Source: JBIICS01 sp044238735 (GTDB lineage Bacteria; Bacteroidota; Bacteroidia; UBA4408). Taken from it: a stretch of DNA of 26,179 nt. Shown here in pieces: positions 1 through 8,564 of the stretch. Position 1 is the stretch's first letter. The number at the start of each line of letters is the position of its first letter. Below the pieces are notes generated by a model. The model was not told the DNA's origin, searched no databases, and worked only from the letters and a program-made list of their open reading frames with translations. The translations under genes were made by a program, and so were the position numbers. The stretch is from contig JBIICS010000028.1 of assembly GCA_044238735.1 (NCBI GenBank), positions 1-26,179 on the forward strand, in the 5' to 3' direction.

Positions 1-31
1 TTTTTGCCACATTACCAGTTAAATTAGATTA

Positions 32-883
32 CTAATTACTAACGTTCTCTTTAAAAACTACCGATTTACTTATATCTAAAGGTTGCTTGGTATACCAATC
101 TTCAAGCGAATTAAAATCATACTTGGTAACATCGAATAGGTGCGATAAATGTATGTTCTTCATGGCGGTAAACATAATTTCGGAACGGTTTGGATATTTA
201 ACATCCCATTCATTAATCATTCTTCTCACTACTTTGCGTTGTAAATTTTCCTGAGAACCACATAAATTACAAGGTATAATCGGGAAAGCTTTAAACTGAG
301 CATATTGTTCAATATCATCTTCTTTACAATAAGCTAAAGGCCTAATTACAATATGTTTTTTGTCGTCGGTTTTATACTTGGCGGGCATCGTTTCAATTTT
401 GCCATTAAAAAATAAATTCAGGAAAAATGTTTCCAGAATATCATCCCGATGATGGCCTAACGCAATTTTAGTAATTCCCATTTCTTCAGCGGCCGTATAA
501 AGTGTTCCTCTGCGCAAACGAGAACACAAACTACACATCGTTTTTCCTTCCGGAACTTTTTCTTTTACTATCGAATAGGTATCACGCTCTAAAATTCTGA
601 AATTAACCCCACGACTCTTCAAATACTCGGGTAATATATGCTCCGGAAAATCAGGTTGCTTTTGATCGAGATTAACTGCAATTAGTTCAAAGGAGTGGTC
701 CATTACTTTTTGTAAATGCAACAACATTTCCAACATCGTATAACTATCCTTACCCCCCGACAAACAGGCCATTACTTTATCTCCGGGTTCAATTAAACCA
801 AAATCTTGTTGCAAATCCCATACTGCTTTACGTAGCTTCTTCTCAAGTATAAACTGAGCATGTTCCTTTACATTATTCTCCAT
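32..883 (-). CDS. ttcA: tRNA 2-thiocytidine biosynthesis protein TtcA
   Basis: This 283-residue protein is a PP-loop ATPase expected to adenylate and thiolate cytidine 32 of certain tRNAs in the cytoplasm, using an iron-sulfur cluster. The PP-loop SGGKDS lies at residues 42-47. The paired cysteines that mark TtcA follow: C117/C120 in CSLC and C205/C208 in CNLC. The segment ALGHHRDD at 141-148 is also typical of the family. Length is close to the usual 270-310 residues and the ATG start has no competing upstream start. It faces away from the Bat operon across a 194-base spacer. The spacer carries a TAAATTTG box on the minus strand (888-895), so close to the start that it may be chance. The TtcA versus TilS assignment rests on the CxxC pairs, which TilS lacks. 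Confidence 0.93.
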   Translation of the reverse strand: MENNVKEHAQFILEKKLRKAVWDLQQDFGLIEPGDKVMACLSGGKDSYTMLEMLLHLQKVMDHSFELIAVNLDQKQPDFPEHILPEYLKSRGVNFRILERDTYSIVKEKVPEGKTMCSLCSRLRRGTLYTAAEEMGITKIALGHHRDDILETFFLNLFFNGKIETMPAKYKTDDKKHIVIRPLAYCKEDDIEQYAQFKAFPIIPCNLCGSQENLQRKVVRRMINEWDVKYPNRSEIMFTAMKNIHLSHLFDVTKYDFNSLEDWYTKQPLDISKSVVFKENVSN

Positions 884-1077
884 ACAACAAATTTATTAAA
901 AAAAGAACAGAGAATTCACATACAACCCAAGGCAGTTAACCAGCCCCCAAAACAATAAAAAAAGATTCTGAGGCCGAATCAATTCCAATACAACGATTCT
1001 AAAACATTAAGCTTGTTTAACATTTTTTTAGGTTTATATCCCCCCATTAATTAGTTAATTTGCCTAAAAATTTGGCT

Positions 1078-2064
1078 ATGACTGATATCAGAGAATTAAA
1101 CGAAAAAATACAGGCCGAAAGCGCTTTTGTTGAGTTAATTTTAATGGAATTAGACAAAACCATTGTGGGACAGAAACACATGGTGGAGCGTCTCTTAATT
1201 GCCTTACTATCTAATGGACATATTCTTTTAGAAGGAGTACCAGGATTGGCCAAAACACTAGCCATAAAATCGTTGGCTTCATGTATTGATGCTAAATTCA
1301 GCCGTTTGCAATTTACTCCGGACTTATTACCTGCCGACTTGTTGGGAACCATGATTTACAATCAGAAAAAAGAAGAATTTGTAGTTAAACAAGGTCCCGT
1401 TTTCGCCAATTTTGTCTTAGCCGACGAGATTAACCGTGCTCCCGCAAAAGTTCAGAGTGCATTATTGGAAGCTATGCAGGAACGACAAGTAACCATTGGC
1501 GAAAACACCTTTAAACTGCCCGAGCCCTTTTTGGTTTTAGCTACCCAAAATCCGGTAGAACAAGAAGGAACATATCCACTTCCGGAAGCTCAGGTAGACC
1601 GATTTATGCTTAAAGTATTAATTGGTTATCCGACAAAAGAAGACGAAAAAAAAATAATTCGTCAGAATTTAAATACCGTTACCAATACGATCAATACCGT
1701 TTTAAAACCCGAAGATGTAGTAAAAGGCCGCAACCTAGTAAAACAGGTTTATATGGACGAGAAAATTGAACAATACATCGTAGATATTGTTTTTGCAACC
1801 CGGTATCCCGAACAAAACAAACTACAAAAGTTTAATGGCTTAATTTCGTTTGGAGGTTCTCCCCGCGCCAGTATAAGCTTGGCTCAAGCCTCGAAAGCAC
1901 ATGCCTTTATTAAACGCAGAGGATATGTTATTCCGGAAGATGTTAGAGCGGTAAGTTACGATGTGCTTCGTCACCGCATTGGATTAACATACGAAGCAGA
2001 AGCAGAAAACATTACTACTGATCAAATAATTACTGAGATTTTAAATACCGTTGAAGTTCCATAA
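1078..2064 (+). CDS. moxR: MoxR-family AAA+ ATPase heading the Bat operon
   Basis: This is a 328-residue AAA+ ATPase of the MoxR type, a chaperone-like motor that usually acts on VWA-domain partners encoded next to it. From the ATG start, Walker A reads GVPGLAKT at about 53-60 and Walker B reads VLADEIN at about 113-119. The sensor-like LATQNP and the segment PLPEAQVDRF follow, all characteristic of MoxR. An in-frame TTG at 1060 would add six residues; I chose the ATG because MTDIRELNEKI resembles the usual MoxR N-terminus. A possible promoter is a TTG at 1013 followed 19 bases later by TATATC, which is weak. The gene is 8 bases from the downstream DUF58 gene and clearly starts a plus-strand operon. 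Confidence 0.92.
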   Translation: MTDIRELNEKIQAESAFVELILMELDKTIVGQKHMVERLLIALLSNGHILLEGVPGLAKTLAIKSLASCIDAKFSRLQFTPDLLPADLLGTMIYNQKKEEFVVKQGPVFANFVLADEINRAPAKVQSALLEAMQERQVTIGENTFKLPEPFLVLATQNPVEQEGTYPLPEAQVDRFMLKVLIGYPTKEDEKKIIRQNLNTVTNTINTVLKPEDVVKGRNLVKQVYMDEKIEQYIVDIVFATRYPEQNKLQKFNGLISFGGSPRASISLAQASKAHAFIKRRGYVIPEDVRAVSYDVLRHRIGLTYEAEAENITTDQIITEILNTVEVP

Positions 2065-2072
2065 TTGATCAA

Positions 2073-2948
2073 ATGGAAACTACTGATTTAATACGCAAGA
2101 TTAGAAAAATCGAAATTAAATCGCGCGGTTTATCAAACCAAATATTCTCGGGAGAATATCATAGCGCTTTTAAAGGACGTGGTATGACTTTTAGTGAAGT
2201 TAGAGAATATCAATTTGGCGATGAGATAAGAACGATTGACTGGAATGTAACTGCCCGCTTTAATCATCCTTATGTTAAGGTATACCAGGAAGAGAGAGAA
2301 ATGACAGTGATGCTGATTATTGACATGAGTGCTTCGGGAAACTTTGGTTCATTAGCTCAAACTAAAAAGGATTTAATAACAGAAGTAGCCGCAACAATTG
2401 CCTTTTCTGCCATTCAGAATAACGATAAAATTGGCGCAATTTTATTTACCACTCAAGTTGAAAAATTTATACCACCTAAAAAAGGAAGATCGCATATACT
2501 AAGAATCATTAAAGAATTGCTTGAATTTAAACCTGCTGCAAAAGGAACTAGTATTAATAACGGTTTGCGGTTTTTTACCAACGCAATCAAAAGGAGATCT
2601 ACGGCTTTCTTAATAAGTGATTTTATGGATGATCAATATTTCGACTCTTTAAAAATTGCAAACAAAAAACATGATTTGATCGCTTTAAACATCAAAGATC
2701 ATTTAGAAACTAATTTTAAAGATTTAGGTGTAGTTCAGTTTAAAGATGCGGAAACCGGCCTAAAATATTGGGTTGATACCTCATCTGATGCGTTTATCGA
2801 ACAACAAGAAAAAGACACTAAAATCAGAAATTTAAAAATTAAAGAATATTTTAAAAAATCAGGCGTTGATAATACCGAATTATATACCAATCAATCGTTT
2901 GTAAAACCTCTAATGAATCTTTTTAAAAAGCGGGAAGGTAAACGATAA
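2073..2948 (+). CDS. DUF58 domain protein (VWA-like), Bat operon
   Basis: This 291-residue protein belongs to the DUF58 family that almost always sits directly after moxR. The hallmark segment is at about 49-62: GDEIRTIDWNVTAR. It is followed by a VWA-like core with an intact MIDAS-type DxSxS (D84, S86, S88). I see no signal peptide or membrane segment, so it is probably cytosolic or associates with the membrane through the neighbouring Bat proteins. Proteins of this kind are thought to be clients or adaptors of the MoxR ATPase; the biochemical role is not established. The ATG lies 8 bases after moxR, and the stop is followed within 2 bases by the next ATG, so translation is probably coupled. 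Confidence 0.88.
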   Translation: METTDLIRKIRKIEIKSRGLSNQIFSGEYHSAFKGRGMTFSEVREYQFGDEIRTIDWNVTARFNHPYVKVYQEEREMTVMLIIDMSASGNFGSLAQTKKDLITEVAATIAFSAIQNNDKIGAILFTTQVEKFIPPKKGRSHILRIIKELLEFKPAAKGTSINNGLRFFTNAIKRRSTAFLISDFMDDQYFDSLKIANKKHDLIALNIKDHLETNFKDLGVVQFKDAETGLKYWVDTSSDAFIEQQEKDTKIRNLKIKEYFKKSGVDNTELYTNQSFVKPLMNLFKKREGKR

Positions 2949-2949
2949 A

Positions 2950-3888
2950 ATGAAAAGGTTTCTATATATCACTCTATTATTTACCAGCATTTGTTGGAGT
3001 TCTAATTACATGCACGCTCAAACCATTATAGTGAGCGCACTGCCCGATACCACTAAAATTAGAATTGGAGAACACTTTAACATTGAATTGATGGCGAAGG
3101 GTCCAGTTGGTTCTAAATTTGTTTTCCCAATACTTAATGACACCATCAATGCTCATTTTGATATTATTTCTAAAGGCAAGTACGACACTTTGTTAAGTGC
3201 AGATAAGAGTGAAATAACCTTAAAACAAAAATGGACCGTCACATCGTTTGATAGTGGCTACTGGGCTATTGCTCCGCTTAAGTTTTATAATCTTCCCGAC
3301 ACATCCAAATCCTTTGAAACAGAAGCCTTTTTAATGCAGGTTAATACGGTAGAAGTTGATACCACTAAAGAAATAAAAGACATTAAGCAGCCTTTCAGCG
3401 CCCCTATAAGCTGGCAGGAATGGCTTCCATATGCATTGGGTACCGTTGGAATAATTGTTTTAATACTATTTATTATTTGGTATATAAAACGAAAACGAAA
3501 TCAGCCGGTTAAACTACCCGATCCTATTGTAATTAATCCCGGCGAGAAAGCGCTAAGTCTTCTTCTGGAATTAGACAGAAAGAAGCTCTGGCAAAACGGC
3601 TTGACAAAAGAATATTATACCGAGTTAACAGATATACTTAGAAATTACTTTGATGAAAAGTTCCTTACTAACACCAACGAACAGGTAACTGATGAGATCA
3701 TGTTGAGCATGCGCGCCCATTTAAATCAGATTAATTTAAATCAACTTAAACAAATTTTATGGCTGGCCGATATGGTAAAATTCGCTAAAGAACAACCCAT
3801 TGCAAACGAAAACGAAATGGCCTATAAAAATGCTTACGAAATTATTTCTGTTACATCGGTATTAATTGAGAAAGATCTGAATGATTGA
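2950..3888 (+). CDS. Secreted single-pass membrane protein of the Bat operon
   Basis: This 312-residue protein has an N-terminal signal peptide (about 1-23), a beta-rich extracytoplasmic region (about 24-155), one transmembrane helix (about 160-179) followed by a KRKR stop-transfer signal, and a cytoplasmic helical tail of about 130 residues. The position between the DUF58 gene and batA matches the membrane protein of unnamed function found there in Bacteroidota Bat operons. The tail, with segments such as YYTELTDILRNYF, resembles the cytoplasmic part of DUF4381-type proteins. It is not a full-length BatD, which is roughly twice as long. Its 3' end overlaps batA by 8 bases, which suggests translational coupling. 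Function is inferred from context only: it may link periplasmic events to the MoxR/DUF58 pair. Confidence 0.75.
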   Translation: MKRFLYITLLFTSICWSSNYMHAQTIIVSALPDTTKIRIGEHFNIELMAKGPVGSKFVFPILNDTINAHFDIISKGKYDTLLSADKSEITLKQKWTVTSFDSGYWAIAPLKFYNLPDTSKSFETEAFLMQVNTVEVDTTKEIKDIKQPFSAPISWQEWLPYALGTVGIIVLILFIIWYIKRKRNQPVKLPDPIVINPGEKALSLLLELDRKKLWQNGLTKEYYTELTDILRNYFDEKFLTNTNEQVTDEIMLSMRAHLNQINLNQLKQILWLADMVKFAKEQPIANENEMAYKNAYEIISVTSVLIEKDLND

Positions 3889-4909
3889 TATTGAAAAAAT
3901 AATAGCCTGGATAAAACAGCTTGAATTCGCTAATCCACAATGGTTTTGGGCTCTATTAATTATACCCATATTAATTGCCTATTCTATATTTAAAAATTTA
4001 AAAAAACAGAATTCTATTATTATTTCCGATACTAAAAGTCAGATTAAATTTGCCGGTAAAGGAAAAGCATCACTCATTCATATTCCGTTAATATTAAGAA
4101 CTCTTTCTATTTCATTAATTATCATAACACTTGCCAGGCCTCAATCTTCTTTAAGTTGGCAGGATGTTACAACTGAAGGTATAGATATTATTATTGCACA
4201 AGATATCTCTATAAGTATGTTGGCTCGAGATTTTAAACCAGATCGCCTAGAAGCAGCAAAAAAATTAGCCTCTGATTTTATTACAAACCGACCAACCGAC
4301 CGAATTGGACTAACCATTTTTGCTGGTGAAGGTTTTACTCAATGCCCCTTAACTACAGATCATGCTGTTTTAAAAAATTTAATGAACGACATCCAAACAG
4401 GTATGCTAGCCGACGGAACTGCTATAGGTATGGGACTTGCAACTGCTATAAACCGTATTAAAGAAAGCAAAGCAAAAAGCAGAGTTGTAATTCTGTTAAC
4501 CGACGGAGAAAATAATGCCGGTAATATCGCCCCTCAAACAGCAAGTGAAATTGCTAAAGCATTTGGTATTAGAGTGTATACCATTGGTCTTGGAAGTAAA
4601 GGTAAAGCCTACTCTCCCATTGGCAAATACCCAAACGGAGATTTTGCATACGACTATATAGATGTTAGCATTGATGAAAAACTTCTTAAAGAAATTGCAA
4701 AAGAAACAGGTGGCAAATATTTTAGAGCTACCAGTAACAATTCACTAAAGGACGTATATCAGGAAATTGATCGCTTGGAGAAAAGCAAAATTGAAGTAAC
4801 CGAGTATAGAAAAAGAAAAGAAGAATTTCTTTATTTTTTGGTTGTTGCAATATCGTTGCTAATTATAGAATTCATATTCTCTAAAATGATTTTAAAAGGG
4901 ATTATATAG
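3881..4909 (+). CDS. batA: BatA: membrane-anchored VWA-domain protein
   Basis: This 342-residue protein has two N-terminal hydrophobic helices (about 21-38 and 66-84), a von Willebrand A domain (about 100-300) and a C-terminal transmembrane helix (about 317-335). The MIDAS metal site is complete: DISIS (D108, S110, S112), T180 in DGTAIG and D208 in LLTDGEN. BatA proteins were described in Bacteroides fragilis as part of an aerotolerance-related complex. Here it follows the overlapping upstream gene by -8 bases and abuts batB with no gap. The start gives about 15 residues more before the first helix than many family members have, but the overlap with the upstream gene makes it plausible. Confidence 0.9.
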   Translation: MIDIEKIIAWIKQLEFANPQWFWALLIIPILIAYSIFKNLKKQNSIIISDTKSQIKFAGKGKASLIHIPLILRTLSISLIIITLARPQSSLSWQDVTTEGIDIIIAQDISISMLARDFKPDRLEAAKKLASDFITNRPTDRIGLTIFAGEGFTQCPLTTDHAVLKNLMNDIQTGMLADGTAIGMGLATAINRIKESKAKSRVVILLTDGENNAGNIAPQTASEIAKAFGIRVYTIGLGSKGKAYSPIGKYPNGDFAYDYIDVSIDEKLLKEIAKETGGKYFRATSNNSLKDVYQEIDRLEKSKIEVTEYRKRKEEFLYFLVVAISLLIIEFIFSKMILKGII

Positions 4910-5938
4910 ATGTTTAAATTCGGAAATATTGAATTGTTGTATTTATTAGGTTTAATTCCCCTATTTATAACCTATTTTATTTTTATTACCTATCGAAACA
5001 ATAAAAAAATTAAAAAAATTGCCGACTCCAGAATTAGAGAAATAATTATGCCTGATGTTTCTAAAACAAAGCGCAATGGAAGATTTATATTATACATACT
5101 AGCACTTTGCCTTTTAATAACTGCTGCTGCAGACCCACAAGAGGGAAGTAAACAAGAAGAAGTTAAAAGAAGTGGTGTAGATTTAATGATTTGCCTCGAT
5201 GTATCCAACAGCATGCTTGCAGAAGACCTAAGTCCTACCAGATTAGAGGCTGCCAAAAGAGCTATATCTCGTTTAATTGATAATTTAAAGGGTGATCGAA
5301 TAGGCTTAATTGTTTTTGGTGGCGAAGCCTATACTCAACTCCCTATAACTACAGATTATGCAGCTGCTAAGATGTTTTTAAACACTATTGATACCGATAT
5401 AATTCCGACCCAGGGTACTGCTATTGGAAAAGCCTTAGATCAGGCAATAGAATCATTTCCGAGAAATTCAAAAAACAAAAAAGCGATAATAGTTTTAACC
5501 GATGGCGAAAATCACGAAGACGATGCCATTAAATCTGCCACTACGTGTAACGAAAATGGAATAAGCGTTCATACTATTGGATTAGGATCTTTAAGCGGTA
5601 CTCCAATTCCTTTTTATATTAACGGCAGAAAAAACGGATATAGAAAAGATAAAGAAGGTAATATTGTAGTAACTAAGTTAAACGAAAGCCTCTTACAACA
5701 AGTAGCTGAAGCAGGCAAAGGAGTGTTTGTAAGAGCTAGTAATACAGGAATTGGATTAAATTTGGTATTTGATGAAATTAATAAGATGGAAAAAACAGAT
5801 TACGGAAGTAAAATTTTTACCGATTATGAAAATCGTTTTCAGTACTTCGTTGGTCTTGCATTGTTTTTTCTGATACTAGAAATCTTACTAAGCGAACATA
5901 AAAGTAAACTTGCAAAAAAATTGGGATTAAACAACTAA
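4910..5938 (+). CDS. batB: BatB: membrane-anchored VWA-domain protein
   Basis: This is a second 342-residue VWA protein with the same plan as its neighbour BatA: N-terminal helices at about 8-27 and 58-75, a VWA domain at about 88-300, and a C-terminal helix at about 311-328. The MIDAS residues are present (D97, S99, S101 in DVSNS; T170 in QGTAIG; D198 in VLTDGEN). BatA and BatB are paralogues that are thought to form a heteromeric membrane complex. The ATG is immediately after the batA stop codon. The next gene, batC, begins 1 base after this stop. No disruption is visible. Confidence 0.9.
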   Translation: MFKFGNIELLYLLGLIPLFITYFIFITYRNNKKIKKIADSRIREIIMPDVSKTKRNGRFILYILALCLLITAAADPQEGSKQEEVKRSGVDLMICLDVSNSMLAEDLSPTRLEAAKRAISRLIDNLKGDRIGLIVFGGEAYTQLPITTDYAAAKMFLNTIDTDIIPTQGTAIGKALDQAIESFPRNSKNKKAIIVLTDGENHEDDAIKSATTCNENGISVHTIGLGSLSGTPIPFYINGRKNGYRKDKEGNIVVTKLNESLLQQVAEAGKGVFVRASNTGIGLNLVFDEINKMEKTDYGSKIFTDYENRFQYFVGLALFFLILEILLSEHKSKLAKKLGLNN

Positions 5939-5939
5939 A

Positions 5940-6710
5940 ATGAAAATTAAGTTTACATACCTTCTATTCACAATTACATTTCTGATTTTGGGAACATTAA
6001 ATTCTATTGCCCAAACAGAAAACAAACTTATACGAGAAGGAAATAAATTATATAATTCTAAAAAATATAAAGAGGCTGAAAAAAAATATGAAGAAGCATT
6101 AAAAAACAAACCCGAAAAAAGAGAAGCCGCCTTTAATGAAGCTGATGCGTTATATAATCAAAAGAAATACGAAGATGCCGCTAATCAATTTCAGATTTTA
6201 GGAGAGCAATTTGAAAATAATGATGATAAAGCTAAAGCTTTTCATAACCAGGGAAATTCACTTTTAAAACAAAAAAAATACGAAGACGCTGCTAAGGCCT
6301 ATAAAAAAGCGTTAAAAAACAATCCAAAAGACGAAGACACCCGATACAATTTATCGTATGCACAAAAGATGATCCAACAGCAAAAACAAAATAAAAAGGA
6401 TAAAAATAAAGACCAACAAAAAAAAGACGACCAAAAAAAGGATAAAAATAAAGATCAGAATAAAGACCAAAAAGATAAAGAAAAGGACAAAAATAAAGAT
6501 AAAGAGAAGGATAAGAACAATCAAAAAGAGCAGGATAGGGATAATAAAGAGGGAAAAGATAAACAGCCCAAACCTAATCCAAACGAGCTTAAGAAAGAAG
6601 ATGCTCAACGCATGCTCGATGCTTTAAATCAGGATGAGAAAAACCTTCAAAACAAAATGAAGAAGGAAATGAAAAAAGGGGTTCGTGTTCAGATTGAAAA
6701 AGACTGGTAA
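5940..6710 (+). CDS. batC: BatC: TPR protein with a Lys/Asp-rich low-complexity segment
   Basis: This 256-residue protein has a signal peptide (about 1-25), TPR repeats (about 28-145), an extreme Lys/Asp/Gln/Asn-rich stretch (about 148-215) and a short conserved-looking tail ending in EKDW. TPR proteins in this position of the Bat operon are named BatC and are probably periplasmic scaffolds for BatA/BatB. The charged stretch has no aliphatic or aromatic residues for about 65 positions and is encoded by purine-rich, repeat-like DNA, including a run of eight A near 6418. It is the last gene of the operon: batD and batE, which often follow, are missing. The stop codon abuts the stop of the convergent gene with no spacer. 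Confidence 0.85.
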   Translation: MKIKFTYLLFTITFLILGTLNSIAQTENKLIREGNKLYNSKKYKEAEKKYEEALKNKPEKREAAFNEADALYNQKKYEDAANQFQILGEQFENNDDKAKAFHNQGNSLLKQKKYEDAAKAYKKALKNNPKDEDTRYNLSYAQKMIQQQKQNKKDKNKDQQKKDDQKKDKNKDQNKDQKDKEKDKNKDKEKDKNNQKEQDRDNKEGKDKQPKPNPNELKKEDAQRMLDALNQDEKNLQNKMKKEMKKGVRVQIEKDW

Positions 6711-8072
6711 TTACTCCACCTTAAAAAAAGCTTCAAATTTCTCGGGTGGCCATTTACTTGGATTTTCGCTAGGCGCTTCTATAAACCAGCCCCCTTTGCT
6801 AATTATAAAAAACAATGGCAAAGCCTTTACCCCATATAAATCCATTAATTCGGGAGTGTTGTTAATTTTTAAAATTTTCCAATTTGAGTTTCGTTTTTGG
6901 ACTTCCAAAAACTCTGAAGTAGGTTCATCATTAAAAATGTTTAAAATCTGAACTTTGCGAGCAAACTTTTTACTGTATTTTTCCAAAACACTAAGCTCTG
7001 ATAAATATTGAATATTATTGGAAGAACCAAATGAAATCACCACCACTTTTCCTTTATAATCTTTTAAGGATACCGGTTTATTCTTTAAATCGAACAACGT
7101 AAAATCGGGTGCAGGATTCCCTTTGAAAAATCGGGTTAAACGTTCATAAACTCGAGAAGCAATTAATTTATTTTGCTCAACTTTAAACTTAACAGTGCAT
7201 TGTTTAATACACTCCAGCAGATTTCCTTTATTGTATTCGGGCAAAAAATAGAACTCCATTAAGCCCTTTATAAAAATCAACTCCCGTAAAGTATCGTTTT
7301 CAATTAATTTATCGCGTGAAAAAAGTTCGTATGTTTTCTCGTAACTACCATTTGTATTTAAAACTTTAAAAATATCTTCACCTTTAGGGGTTTCAGAAAA
7401 TTGCAATAAATAATGATGAAACATTTCATTAAAGAAATCAAAATAATCACGATCATTATAATTAACAGGTCCCTTCAGATATTTATCATACAGGTATTTA
7501 TTTCCATGATAAGCCCCCAGTTCTAAACCGGCCAACCTGTATTTTAATACACCTTGAAAAAAATCATCTTTTATAGAAGCATATTGCTTTTGCATATAGG
7601 GAACAAATGTATCGCAAATAGGTTTTGCGGCCTTTAACATAAAAGCCTTGTAATTATTAGAATAGAAATAATCAATATCCTGATTTAACTTGGCTATGTT
7701 TACATTTAAATTACTTCCCTTTAAACTATAATTTACAACGTAATCTTGATTAACACCTACTAAAGCTAAACTATCCGGACTCTCTATATTAAGAGTTAAC
7801 TTTGAATCAAAATTTGCATAAAACTCTATTCGCGCATTTCCAATTTTTAAAAAAATAAATTGCGTTGTGGACAATGGGATAGAAAGCTTAAAATTACCAT
7901 TTGCCTCTATCAGTGCTTCAGAAATAATCTCGCTAGAATTAGAAATAAAATCAAGTGATCTAAAAGCCTTTATTTTTTGACCGGCATAATAGGGTGCACT
8001 TCCATTTACTAAGCATTCGCCTTTAACGGAAACACAAAAAAGAAGCATTAACAAAAACTTAAAAAAGTTCAA
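6711..8072 (-). CDS. Secreted TlpA/thioredoxin-fold protein lacking the CxxC motif
   Basis: This 453-residue protein has a short hydrophobic signal (about 1-18), a large N-terminal region of DUF4369-like or helical character (about 20-310) and a C-terminal thioredoxin/AhpC-TSA-like domain (about 319-453). The domain starts with the usual APDFTLFDLKNKPVSLKDYKGKVV pattern (321-344) and keeps the cis-proline (P419 in KALPLFFI). The place where WCxPC normally sits reads FGSSNNIQYL (348-357), so both redox cysteines are gone. It is therefore probably not a disulfide oxidoreductase, although the fold looks kept. The start is TTG at 8070-8072; an ATG 24 bases further in would cut the signal peptide. 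It lies 30 bases downstream of coaD and is probably the last gene of the deoC unit. Confidence 0.78.
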   Translation of the reverse strand: MNFFKFLLMLLFCVSVKGECLVNGSAPYYAGQKIKAFRSLDFISNSSEIISEALIEANGNFKLSIPLSTTQFIFLKIGNARIEFYANFDSKLTLNIESPDSLALVGVNQDYVVNYSLKGSNLNVNIAKLNQDIDYFYSNNYKAFMLKAAKPICDTFVPYMQKQYASIKDDFFQGVLKYRLAGLELGAYHGNKYLYDKYLKGPVNYNDRDYFDFFNEMFHHYLLQFSETPKGEDIFKVLNTNGSYEKTYELFSRDKLIENDTLRELIFIKGLMEFYFLPEYNKGNLLECIKQCTVKFKVEQNKLIASRVYERLTRFFKGNPAPDFTLFDLKNKPVSLKDYKGKVVVISFGSSNNIQYLSELSVLEKYSKKFARKVQILNIFNDEPTSEFLEVQKRNSNWKILKINNTPELMDLYGVKALPLFFIISKGGWFIEAPSENPSKWPPEKFEAFFKVE

Positions 8073-8102
8073 AGCAAAACCAATTTAAACTGATTAAAAA
8101 AA

Positions 8103-8564
8103 TTAGAATTCAACTCCATCAGGTATAAAAGGCCTAATATCACCACCATTTCGATAAATATCGCGCAGAACTGTAGAACTAATAGCCGATAATTCAGGAT
8201 CCGTAATAAAAAAAACAGTATCAATTCCGGATATAGCTTTATTCATTTGCGCAATGTTTTTCTCAAATTCAAAATCATTTGCATTACGAAGACCTCTAAT
8301 CAAATATTTTGCACCCACTTGTTTACAAAAGTTAACGGTTAATCCTTCATAAAATTGTGCTTCAATGTTATTATTAGCTTTAAAACATGTATTAACGTGC
8401 AATAAGCGCTGCTTACTCGTAAACATGTATTTCTTTTCTGAATTATTACCGATTCCAATAATTATTTTATCAAATAATGGCAACGCCTTTATCACTAATA
8501 CCTCATGCCCTTTTGTAAAGGGGTCGAACGATCCGGCAAAAACTGCAACTTTTAAATCACTCAT
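8103..8564 (-). CDS. coaD: Phosphopantetheine adenylyltransferase (CoaD)
   Basis: This 153-residue enzyme transfers AMP from ATP to 4'-phosphopantetheine, the penultimate step of coenzyme A synthesis, in the cytoplasm. The nucleotidyltransferase motif GSFDPFTKGH lies at 11-20. The second signature LIRGLRN is present in mid-protein, and the ISSTVLRD motif near the C-terminus corresponds to the ISSS/T-x-x-R loop. Length matches the family (150-165). The start codon shares one base with the stop of the upstream OmpA-family gene (TAATG), which points to translational coupling. Product assignment is firm. Confidence 0.96.
   Translation of the reverse strand: MSDLKVAVFAGSFDPFTKGHEVLVIKALPLFDKIIIGIGNNSEKKYMFTSKQRLLHVNTCFKANNNIEAQFYEGLTVNFCKQVGAKYLIRGLRNANDFEFEKNIAQMNKAISGIDTVFFITDPELSAISSTVLRDIYRNGGDIRPFIPDGVEF

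Noticed and set aside
964..1000. GATTC/GAATC inverted repeat and second GATTCT copy in the ttcA-moxR spacer as an operator
   Set aside because: Five- and six-base matches are too short to separate from chance, and no regulator is encoded nearby.
1047..1352. Minus-strand open frame opposite the start of moxR
   Set aside because: It lies over the Walker A region of a clear AAA+ gene and has no recognisable feature of its own.
6351..6608. Very hydrophobic 85-residue minus-strand open frame
   Set aside because: It is the reverse complement of the Lys/Asp-rich segment of batC; AAA and GAT codons read backwards give Phe, Ile and Leu. No signals support it.
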